Source of the DNA: Phyllobacterium sophorae
GTDB taxonomy: Bacteria > Pseudomonadota > Alphaproteobacteria > Rhizobiales > Rhizobiaceae
Direction of reading: 5' to 3'
Assembly (NCBI RefSeq): GCF_003010965.1
Contig: NZ_PGGM01000008.1
Span: forward strand, 62,001-126,000
Length of the DNA stretch: 64,000 nucleotides
Position 1 is the first letter of the stretch, and every line of letters begins with the position of its first letter. The position numbers were made by a program, and so were the translations under genes. Below the pieces are notes generated by a model that saw nothing but the letters and a program-made list of their open reading frames with translations, ran no database searches and was not told the DNA's origin. Shown here in pieces: positions 46,819-54,209 of the stretch.

Positions 46819-47877
46819 GTGAAACTTTCTGACGTTGATACGCCTGCTGTTCTGATCGATGTCGATCGCGTTGAAGCCAATCTGCAGCGCTTCCAGCGCT
46901 ATGCCAACGGTCACCGGCTTGCCGTGCGCCCGCATATCAAGACGCACAAACTGCCACGCTTTGCCAAACGACAAATAGAACTTGGTGCAGTCGGCATCAC
47001 CTGCCAGAAGCTGGGAGAGGCCGAGGTCATGGCCGATGCGGGCATCACCGACATTTTCCTTCCCTATAACATCGTCGGACATGCCAAGCTCGATCGCCTC
47101 GTCGCGCTAAACGCACGCATTAAAATTGCCGTTACGGCCGATAGCGACGTTGCCATCCATGGCCTCGCCGAGGCTTTCAAGAACAGCACGAAACCACTTG
47201 TTGTTCTCATCGAGTGCGATACCGGTATGGGCCGATGTGGTGTCCAGACGCCCGATGAAGCGTTGGCCTTGGCCAAGCTGGTTGATGGGTCCGACGGTTT
47301 GAGCTTTGCCGGCTTCATGACCTTTCCAAAGACCGGTTCGATCGCGCAAACTGAAGCTTTCCTGTCTTTGGCGAAAAAAATGGCGCGTGATGCGGGGCTT
47401 GATCCCCGCATCATTTCTAACGGCGGCTCGCCGGATATGTGGCGGGCACACGAAGTGACAAGTGCCACGGAGCATCGCCCGGGCACCTATATTTATCTGG
47501 ATCGATTTCAGGTGTCGAAAGGGGTCGGTACTTGGGATGATTGTGCATTGACGGTGCTTGCAACAGTTGTCAGCCGGCCAACGGAAAACCGCGCAGTCAT
47601 TGACGCTGGCTCAAAGGCCCTCACCAGCGATACTTTGGGTCTGGAGGGATTCGGGCGCATCACAGACTATCCGGATGCGGTGATTACCTCGCTCAGTGAA
47701 GAACATGGGGTGATTGACCTTGGTGCGTGCGCCTCCAAGCCAAAGGTCGGCGATCGCCTTCGCGTCATTCCCAACCATTGCTGTGTGGTCTCAAACCTCT
47801 TTGATGAAGTCATCCTCATTTCCGGTGACGAAATCATTGAGAGTGCACGCGTTGCCGCGCGCGGCCGTGTCGATTAG
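46819..47877 (+). CDS. D-threonine aldolase / D-serine dehydratase-family PLP enzyme
   Basis: This 352-residue enzyme has a fold-type III PLP barrel (alanine-racemase-like). The PLP lysine is in HIKTHKLP (about residue 43), GNGGSPDMW-like NGGSPDMW binds phosphate, and the C-terminal domain ends with the metal motif PNHCC seen in D-threonine aldolases and eukaryotic-type D-serine dehydratases. It would cleave a D-3-hydroxy amino acid (to glycine plus aldehyde) or dehydrate D-serine. It starts with GTG after GGAG, 3 bp after the RpiR gene. RidA in the divergent arm fits removal of a 2-aminoacrylate product. Confidence 0.9.
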   Translation: MKLSDVDTPAVLIDVDRVEANLQRFQRYANGHRLAVRPHIKTHKLPRFAKRQIELGAVGITCQKLGEAEVMADAGITDIFLPYNIVGHAKLDRLVALNARIKIAVTADSDVAIHGLAEAFKNSTKPLVVLIECDTGMGRCGVQTPDEALALAKLVDGSDGLSFAGFMTFPKTGSIAQTEAFLSLAKKMARDAGLDPRIISNGGSPDMWRAHEVTSATEHRPGTYIYLDRFQVSKGVGTWDDCALTVLATVVSRPTENRAVIDAGSKALTSDTLGLEGFGRITDYPDAVITSLSEEHGVIDLGACASKPKVGDRLRVIPNHCCVVSNLFDEVILISGDEIIESARVAARGRVD

Positions 47878-48203
47878 ACAGTTAACAGTCAGATATTGTT
47901 GCCTCGACCTTGGCACAAAGTGCGCCGCTTGCTTCGAAAAGGGGCCAAAGCAGCCCCTGCCAGGGGCGGGAGACGGCCAGCTTTGCCAACCAAACGGCAC
48001 GGGCCCCCTTTGCAAGTTGCGCAATCGCCATCTGCGCGACGATCGGCCAGCGCGTTGACCAAACTGGCGATTCGGAAAAAGGGATTGACGTGCTTGGGCC
48101 TTTGAACTGCTTCATTGAAAAGGGCATGAAGAGCGCTGATGTTCTGCAGCCTTTTTTCCCGAAGGAGTCCTTGTCTCTTCCCGTTTTAAAACGGAAAAGC
48201 GAC
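47878..48203. other. Intergenic region downstream of repB where repC would be expected
   Basis: In repABC replicons the antisense RNA gene and repC lie just after repB. Here only 326 bp separate the repB stop from the end of the convergent PLP gene, too short for the usual 1.2-kb repC, and I find no RepC-like peptide. The region has a palindrome CCGTTTTAAAACGG (48181-48194), a GCCCCTGCCAGGGGC inverted repeat (47953-47967) and, rightward, TTGACG (48085-48090) and a T6 run (48152-48157) after a weak GCTG/CAGC stem. Confidence 0.5.
48181..48194. repeat. Perfect palindrome just after repB
   Basis: CCGTTTTAAAACGG is fully self-complementary and ends 9 bp from the repB stop codon. It could be a protein-binding site (for example for RepB) or part of the repAB transcript end. 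Confidence 0.4.
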
Positions 48204-49274
48204 TCAACTTCGCCGCCGGCTTTCAAAGCGATCCAAAAGCGTCTCGAGTTCCGATGCGACATATTCGGCAAAACCGTTCGGCGCATGCTCAGCAAAGGCG
48301 AGAACATGTCTTCCTTTGTCCAAATGCAATTGCGCGAGAGCGCTCACTTTGACGCCCGTGCTGTCCTGGATGATACCCTTCACTTCCCGCGCCGCCGCGG
48401 GTGCCGCCTGTTTTAGCAGCCGTTCGAAAATCCTATTGAAGCGCGAATTGCTGTCGGCCGCCTTGAAACCATCAAGGGCAATCTCCTCCAGCGCTGCTTG
48501 GTGCGCATTGTCGGATTTGAGCATCTCGGCAAATCGGACCCATCGCGGCCGCCCGATTTTCGGAGCCGGGCCGATGGCGCGCACAATCGATGCCGGAACG
48601 GCCGCGGCCACTTGTAAAAACCGTGTCATCTCTGCTTTGTCGAGGCAAAGTGCGTCCTGCACCAGCCCTCGTTCAAAGCCGCGCTCGACGAGATTGCGGG
48701 CAAAGAACGCGCGCTCGATGAATGAAAGATCGCGCCGCTCGGTGTTTTCCTTACCCTGCGCCAGAACCAGTTGCACGTCGGTCAGGTCGCGGACAATAGC
48801 CTGCACCGGCTTAGCAACCCGGGCAGCGGCCCGCAGGCGGCGATGGCCATAAGCGCTTTGATAAAACCCTTGCTTTTGTGGATGCGGCCGAACCAGGATA
48901 GGCACCTGCTGGCCGTTCAGCCTGATGCTCTCGACCAGTTTCTCAAAACCTTCATCAAGTCCGGTTTCATGGCTGAGCCGGTCCTCGATGAACGAGCTTT
49001 CCACCAATCGCGGATCGATATCGACCACACGCTCCGTGCCTTCGAAACTTTCCTTCAACCGGCGTGCATCCTCGATTTCCTGCGAAATACCACCAAGTGA
49101 CAGGCCCATAGCCTTGACCGCGCCCGAAGCCGACCTTGGCTTCGGCGTTTCAAGGGAAGAATTGCGTTCAATGGGTGCAGCGCTGTCGGCTTGTCTTTGC
49201 GTGAAAGTGGGCGATGATGTCTCGACTGTTTCAAACAGTGCCCTGAGCTGATCCCTGCGGTTCTTGTCTGCCAT
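48204..49274 (-). CDS. repB: Plasmid partitioning protein RepB (ParB-like)
   Basis: This is a 356-residue ParB-like protein of repABC replicons. The ParB/sulfiredoxin N-terminal core has ESIRLNGQQVPILVRPHP and the CTPase/ParB box YGHRRLRAA. The central helix-turn-helix is in LVQDALCLDKAEMTRFLQVAAAVP, followed by a C-terminal dimerisation region. It binds centromere-like parS sites and works with RepA to segregate the replicon. It starts 10 bp after the repA stop with GGGAGCGAGG upstream. The usual third gene, repC, does not follow. Confidence 0.93.
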   Translation of the reverse strand: MADKNRRDQLRALFETVETSSPTFTQRQADSAAPIERNSSLETPKPRSASGAVKAMGLSLGGISQEIEDARRLKESFEGTERVVDIDPRLVESSFIEDRLSHETGLDEGFEKLVESIRLNGQQVPILVRPHPQKQGFYQSAYGHRRLRAAARVAKPVQAIVRDLTDVQLVLAQGKENTERRDLSFIERAFFARNLVERGFERGLVQDALCLDKAEMTRFLQVAAAVPASIVRAIGPAPKIGRPRWVRFAEMLKSDNAHQAALEEIALDGFKAADSNSRFNRIFERLLKQAAPAAAREVKGIIQDSTGVKVSALAQLHLDKGRHVLAFAEHAPNGFAEYVASELETLLDRFESRRRS

Positions 49275-49284
49275 CCTCGCTCCC

Positions 49285-50559
49285 TCACCCCGGCCTGTTC
49301 CAAGCCTTGAAGATAAGCCCTTGAATTTCAGAATTGACTGATGTCAGCGATTCAATCGCACGGTCATAGGTCGCGCGGGTAAAACTATCACGGGATACTT
49401 CGTAAAGTGTCTGCTTGGTCAGGCCCGCGTCAGAAAAAGCAGTCGATTTCACCACCGACGACGTCAGCACACGGTCACCAAACAGGGATCGCAGGAAGCC
49501 GGCGATCTGTTGCTGCGGGGCGTCATTTGGTTCGAAACGGGTGATAAGATAGCGCATGAAGTCGAAATTGAGTTCACCGCCCGCCTCGCGTACGACGGTG
49601 AGAAGATCCGCGGTCATGAACAGGAACTGGCTCATGGACGCCACGTCGAGCATTTGCGGATGAACTGTCACCAGAACCGACGTTGCCGCGCAAAGCGCTG
49701 AAAGCGTCAGGAACCCGAGTTGTGGCGGACAATCGATAACAACGACATCATAGTCGCCAGCCACCGTGTCCAGGGCAGCCTGGACACGTGCGAAGAACAA
49801 TTGCTGTTCAACACTTTGCTGCGCGCCATGCTGGCGGTCGGCCAACATTTGTGGAGTGGTATGTTCAAATTCCTGTAGCTCCAGATTGCCCGGAATGAGG
49901 TCAAGGCCATCGAAATAGGTCTTGCAGATAATGTCACGCAAAGGGCGACGCTCGCCATCATAACGGATCGCCCCATAAAGCGTGTCATTACCGGTGAGGT
50001 CCAGCTCCGGCTGATAGCCAAACAGCGCTGACATCGACGCCTGGGGGTCGAGATCGACGGCAAGAACCCGCAAGCCCGCCATGGCCAGGTGCTGAGCAAG
50101 ATGAGCGCTGGTCGTCGTCTTTCCTGACCCGCCCTTAAAATTTGTAACCGCGATGACCTGCATATGTTCGTTGGCCGAAGGATCGCGATGCGGCAGATAG
50201 GTCTTTGCCTTGGCACCGCCGGCTTCCGCCAAGTGGCGGCGCAGCGCATTGATCTCAGCCAACGCATAGAGCCTGCGACCACCACTGCCGGTTTCCGGCT
50301 GCGGTCCCTCGCCGGCAATGGACAACTGGCGCAAGTAGCCGTCAGAGACACCGATCAACTTTGCAGCCTCGCCGCTGGTGAATTTGCGCAAGGCCTTCTG
50401 CGCCGTTGGCGGGAACAGGCGATTGCGCATGGCTCGCAATTGCGCCGACAGCATCTCCGCATCGGCAGCAATTGCCCGGTCGGCCGATATGGCAACAGAC
50501 AGGGATGGCGCGCCCGGCAATCGCACGCGTTCCTGTTGATTCGGCTGTAGCGTATTCAT
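49285..50559 (-). CDS. repA: Plasmid partitioning protein RepA (ParA-like ATPase)
   Basis: This is a 424-residue ParA-family ATPase with an N-terminal DNA-binding part (FTSGEAAKLIGVSDGYLRQL, GRRLYALAEINALR), the deviant Walker A FKGGSGKTTTS near residue 140, Walker A' VDLDPQAS and Walker B VVVIDCPPQLG. With RepB it positions replicon copies and represses its own operon. I choose the ATG at 50559, which gives the normal length; the frame extends to 50661 without a ribosome binding site. It is first in the repAB operon. Confidence 0.94.
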   Translation of the reverse strand: MNTLQPNQQERVRLPGAPSLSVAISADRAIAADAEMLSAQLRAMRNRLFPPTAQKALRKFTSGEAAKLIGVSDGYLRQLSIAGEGPQPETGSGGRRLYALAEINALRRHLAEAGGAKAKTYLPHRDPSANEHMQVIAVTNFKGGSGKTTTSAHLAQHLAMAGLRVLAVDLDPQASMSALFGYQPELDLTGNDTLYGAIRYDGERRPLRDIICKTYFDGLDLIPGNLELQEFEHTTPQMLADRQHGAQQSVEQQLFFARVQAALDTVAGDYDVVVIDCPPQLGFLTLSALCAATSVLVTVHPQMLDVASMSQFLFMTADLLTVVREAGGELNFDFMRYLITRFEPNDAPQQQIAGFLRSLFGDRVLTSSVVKSTAFSDAGLTKQTLYEVSRDSFTRATYDRAIESLTSVNSEIQGLIFKAWNRPG

Positions 50560-51009
50560 CACTGCCTGTTGATCCTGTGCACCTGTTAAGTCGAACCTCA
50601 CCGGCGCAGCAACCATGCGCCGATTCGATAGAAAAACCAAAGGGGTAACGCTGGACAACAATTTAACGCCGCATCACGGTACTAACACCGCGAAACCCGT
50701 GTAACGCTTATTTCACGTCGATACCCCTCGAAACCGTAACCAACGTGGGGAAAGAACCGAGTCGCGTCAAGACCTTTATAGTCCACGCAATCTAGTCGTG
50801 TGGCGGCCATTCCAGGTGGGCTTGAATGAGCGTTGTTTCGGCGCTGGCGCACGGTTGGCCATATTGCGCTTGTCCATTCATCGAAAACCCGAATTCAGGC
50901 GTCCGGCAACGTGACCGATCTGAGGCAGTTCCAGCAAGGCGCGCTTCTTTAATAACGATCATGGACAGCCGGCTCAAACACATTTGCTTTGTTGCCCGGC
51001 TTCAATCAA
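50560..51009. other. repA upstream region
   Basis: This 450-bp gene-free stretch should carry the repA promoter and operator. A near-palindrome CACGGTACTAACACCGCG (50675-50692), an inverted repeat AGGGGTA (50641-50647)/TACCCCT (50722-50728) and a repeated GTAACGCT (50645-50652 and 50701-50708) are the clearest structures. I did not see a 16-bp GTT-N4-GC-N4-AAC parS. The part beyond about 50800 shows nothing. Confidence 0.4.
50675..50692. promoter_or_regulatory. Candidate RepA operator
   Basis: CACGGT-ACTAAC-ACCGCG is a near-perfect inverted repeat about 115 bp upstream of the repA ATG. RepA proteins autoregulate by binding such dyads in their promoter; the assignment is by position only. Confidence 0.3.
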
Positions 51010-51396
51010 TCAGAGCGGTGTAACGTCGAAGCCGAACCACTTCTGCGATAATGTTTTTATCGCCCGTCGGCCGTGGCAGCATCGATTGCCTTTGTCGAAC
51101 ATCGCTTTCAGTTCCGAGCGCGGACCGGTTACTGTCATCTCCTCATTGCTTGGCTTGGCGGCCGATGGCGTGAGGTAAGCCATTGACGCCATGACGAGAT
51201 CGACGCGGCCAGCGGCCAAATCAAGATCATGCTGCTCCGTGGACTTGCACGCACGGACCTGAACGACATCCTTCAGATATTTTTCAACGAAGGTCGCGCC
51301 TGTCGAGGCCGTCTGGACACCGATGGTCTTGCCCTGCGAGTGGTTTTTCCAGGGCACTGACAGCTCCCGCTTCGTTGGATGCAAGCAAAAAGACAT
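51010..51396 (-). pseudogene. Decayed amino-acid ABC substrate-binding protein (HisJ/ArgT-like)
   Basis: The leftward frame keeps recognisable pieces of a lysine/arginine/ornithine-type binding protein: GKTIGVQTASTGATFVEKYL, DLAAGRVDLVMAS and the C-terminal IKTLSQKWFGFDVTPL. The signal peptide and first lobe are missing, and part of the second lobe between TGPR and SELKAMFDK is deleted. After FDK the reading frame shifts and returns: KGNRCCHGRRAIK should read KAIDAATADGxIK, so a base was gained and another lost. The gene is dead. Confidence 0.75.
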
Positions 51397-51515
51397 CCCT
51401 CTTGAACTCCATGCCCCTCCGTATGGGATCTATGTCTTCATAAAGCCTTCTCGTGCGATCGCGACCAGGGACGTTAGTCCGACTTTAGCGATTTCCTAAC
51501 CTCGAGCACGACCGG

Positions 51516-51758
51516 ATGGCACTGAAGCTGAACGGTGAAGACAACAGGCTGAAACTGGCAGATTTCACGAAGGCGGCGATGACAACCGCCGCGGTCGAAA
51601 GCGAGGTCGCGCAGATGCTAAGACAGCTGCGCACATCTTTAGACTTGCAGCTGTTGCCGGCCCCCATTTCTAGCGATGAAATGAATGCGATGATCGTGAA
51701 AATGAAAGATATTTCTATGCAACGCATAGACAAACTTGGACTCAAGTGGCGCTTTTGA
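51516..51758 (+). CDS. Small hypothetical protein, possible HipA-kinase C-terminal remnant
   Basis: This 80-residue frame begins MALKLNGEDNRLKLADFTKAAM, which recalls the C-terminal MALxLNGKxxRLxxxDF segment of HipA-family toxin kinases, and continues with a helical, polar sequence ending GLKWRF. No ribosome binding site is clear and the kinase core and the hipB antitoxin are absent. It may be a gene remnant rather than an expressed protein. The match is from memory of the family pattern and is uncertain. Confidence 0.4.
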   Translation: MALKLNGEDNRLKLADFTKAAMTTAAVESEVAQMLRQLRTSLDLQLLPAPISSDEMNAMIVKMKDISMQRIDKLGLKWRF

Positions 51759-51823
51759 GGTCGGCATGCCCGTTTGGCGTTTGACGCAACCCCCTGCTTC
51801 GTCAGCCATTGCCATTCGTGTCA

Positions 51824-52840
51824 CTAGATCAGCTTTTGTAGCTTCAACTCATCCTTCAGATAGGCATAGTAGATTGGTGCAGCGACGAGGCCGGAGAGAC
51901 CATACCACGCCTCCAATACGATCATGGCCAACAACAGTTCCCATGCTCCCGACTTGATCCGCGAGCCGATAATTTTTGCATTCATGAAATACTCAAGCTT
52001 ATGAATGACAATAAGGAAGGCCAGTGAACTCAAGGCGGCGGTCAGGGAAACATTGAGGGCAACCACAACGATGATTGTATTGGAAATCAGGTTGCCGATA
52101 ACGGGAAGAAGACCAGCAACGAACGTCACGGCTATCAGGGTTTTGACAAGTGGAAGTTCAACGCCGAAGAATGGCAGTATGACAACAAGATAGATCGCTG
52201 TGAAGAGCGTGTTTAGCGCCGAAATGCGAAGCTGCGAGAAAACGATGTTGCGAAATGCATCGCTGAAGCGGTCTATACGCTCTGTAAGCGCCACCGCCAG
52301 AGGGCCAGGTTTACGGGAAGGCGAAACGGAACTCAGTGCGATCATTCCGCCGATCACCATGCCAACGATAATACGAACCAGCAGAACACCGATGTCTCGA
52401 CCAACCAACTGGAGTTGGCCGGCATGTTCCCGGAGCCACTTCGCTGCGAACGACTCCAGTTCCTCTAGATTGGAGGGAAAATAATCACGCGCCCAGCCGG
52501 GCAAATGAACCTGAGCCGTATCGATGATCTCCGCCATCTTTTTGAAAAGTGACGCGATACCTTCCGATCCGTCGGTCAGCAGGGCCAATCCACTTACCAC
52601 TGCTGTTACGATCAAAAGGATGAAAACCAGCGCCAGCAATGCCAGCGCAACCGTCTTGGCGAGATTGCCGTCGACACCAAGTCTGCCGAGAACCGGGGCG
52701 GCTAGATGCACGACATTATAGACGAGGAGGCCAGCGAGCAGTGCCGAAAGCAAGCCGAGTTCAAGAACAGCGACCAGCGCGATGAACGATATTACATAGG
52801 ACGCAACAATGAGCCTGGTGGCGATTGACAAGTTTGGCAC
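51824..52840 (-). CDS. AI-2E/PerM-family membrane protein
   Basis: This integral membrane protein of about 338 residues has seven or eight hydrophobic segments, the family arrangement of a cytosolic/periplasmic helical region in the middle (AQVHLPGWARDYFPSNLEELESFAAKWL) and a conserved C-terminal half (ALNTLFTAIYLVVILPFFG, LPVIGNLISNTIIVV, LEYFMNAKIIGSRIKSGAWELLLAMI). Members include TqsA and Na+/H+-antiporter-like proteins, so autoinducer-2 export is not implied. The start is uncertain: GTG 52840 fits the family N-terminus, but the frame extends to ATGs at 52960 and 53038. Confidence 0.82.
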   Translation of the reverse strand: MPNLSIATRLIVASYVISFIALVAVLELGLLSALLAGLLVYNVVHLAAPVLGRLGVDGNLAKTVALALLALVFILLIVTAVVSGLALLTDGSEGIASLFKKMAEIIDTAQVHLPGWARDYFPSNLEELESFAAKWLREHAGQLQLVGRDIGVLLVRIIVGMVIGGMIALSSVSPSRKPGPLAVALTERIDRFSDAFRNIVFSQLRISALNTLFTAIYLVVILPFFGVELPLVKTLIAVTFVAGLLPVIGNLISNTIIVVVALNVSLTAALSSLAFLIVIHKLEYFMNAKIIGSRIKSGAWELLLAMIVLEAWYGLSGLVAAPIYYAYLKDELKLQKLI

Positions 52841-53240
52841 CCGAAAAGGCTTTATTTCTAGTTCGCTGTTCCTAGCCTTGAAACTGGATGGGATGCAAGC
52901 GCGAACCAGCCGGAAATTCGAGCTTGAGCCGACCCGGCGAACCGGTGCGAGATGCGACATGCGTCCAAAACGATATTGCAGACGCGCAAGGTGCGGCCGG
53001 ACGAACCTTACTTCCCGACTGATCGGCTCTCTAGGCAAACCTTGGAACGCAGACCCTTCCCCGGAGTTAAGTGTACAGTCCGTTTACCAAAGTCCGCTAT
53101 GATGGGGCGGAGAAAGGCAACCCGACTCTTGTCAGATGCGTCGTACGCTCGGCTGAAATCGATTGTTCCCATGCGCTGCGGCGAAACAATGGGCAATGTG
53201 ATTTTTGTGCTCCTGTCTGGGCGAATATGGGGTTTGCCCC

Positions 53241-54083
53241 ATGCATGAGGACACGGAGTACAACCCCAATCTGAAGGGTCTGACGGCCGATTATTTTGAT
53301 CGCCGCAGCGAGACTTACGACCAGGATGCCATTCATCCCAAACTCGCATTTGTTATCATCAAACATGCGAGGCTCGAGCCCGGGCTCTCGGTGCTGGATG
53401 TCGGAACCGGAACGGGGCGGCTTGCGCTGCATGCAGCCAAATTGATCGGCAACGAAGGGTCCGTCGTGGCGATCGACCTTTCCTCGGAAATGCTGACACA
53501 GGCGCATTTCAAGGCCGGCATGGAGAGCCTGACAAATATCCAGTTCATACAGGGTGATGCCGAGTCAATTGAACTCGAAGACGGGGCATTTGACAGAATT
53601 CTATGCTCGTCTGCCTTCATACTCATGTCGAAGCCGCAGAAAGCTTTGAAAACCTGGAACCGTTGGCTGAAACCTGGTGGCATCGTCAGTTTCGACGCGC
53701 CTGGTGAGCCGTTCGGCATAAACACCGTCATCGCGGAAACTGCCGCCGGCCACGGCATCGAGCTGCCCTATGCGACGCTGGCCAACACCACCGACAAATG
53801 CCGCAAACTTCTCGAAGCATCCGGATTCGAAATGCTCGAAGTCAGTCAGGAACTCATGCAGGAGCATGTTATGAACCTGGATGACGCATTGGCTGTTTGG
53901 GACAAATCCGTTGCCCATCCCGCATGGCACAAACTGGCTCAGCTTCCTGCGAAAACACTCGAACGGATTCGATTGGAGTTTGAAGCTCGAATGAAGGCGG
54001 CGTCGACAGACAGCACTGTTACGAGCAGGATCGTCATGAACGTTGTGACGGGACAAAAAAGCGCAGTTCAAGTGGTGAAGTAG
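53241..54083 (+). CDS. SAM-dependent class I methyltransferase
   Basis: This protein of about 280 residues has the Rossmann motif I VLDVGTGTGRLALHA (near residue 52), motif II acidic VVAIDLSSEML, motif III GDAESIELEDGAFDRILCS and LKPGGIVSFDAPGEP. This is the UbiE/arsenite-type Methyltransf_11 pattern, and the acceptor molecule is unknown. I take ATG 53241; an ATG at 53205 would add 12 residues. A GGGG-TTTG-CCCC hairpin immediately precedes the ATG. The AI-2E-family gene is divergent from it. Confidence 0.85.
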   Translation: MHEDTEYNPNLKGLTADYFDRRSETYDQDAIHPKLAFVIIKHARLEPGLSVLDVGTGTGRLALHAAKLIGNEGSVVAIDLSSEMLTQAHFKAGMESLTNIQFIQGDAESIELEDGAFDRILCSSAFILMSKPQKALKTWNRWLKPGGIVSFDAPGEPFGINTVIAETAAGHGIELPYATLANTTDKCRKLLEASGFEMLEVSQELMQEHVMNLDDALAVWDKSVAHPAWHKLAQLPAKTLERIRLEFEARMKAASTDSTVTSRIVMNVVTGQKSAVQVVK

Positions 54084-54209
54084 ATCAACAGTGTTTTCGA
54101 ATTTTGGCATCAACAACGGTATGAATATGCTTGCCATTCCCTATTTCGACCGATTGACCGTCAAGGGACTGGTTATCGTCATCGCCGTCCGCTCGATGCT
54201 CGCAGCAAA

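Noticed and set aside
47884-48024. Leftward frame with a VPFG motif at about the place where repC would start
   Set aside because: Only three residues resemble the RepC N-terminal TPFG motif, the start would be TTG and the rest shows no RepC features.
47878-51009. Search by eye for a GTT-N4-GC-N4-AAC parS site
   Set aside because: No full match was found in the repAB intergenic regions. This does not exclude a different parS sequence.
51824-53038. Quorum-sensing role for the AI-2E-family protein
   Set aside because: The family name covers unrelated transporters and no autoinducer genes are nearby.
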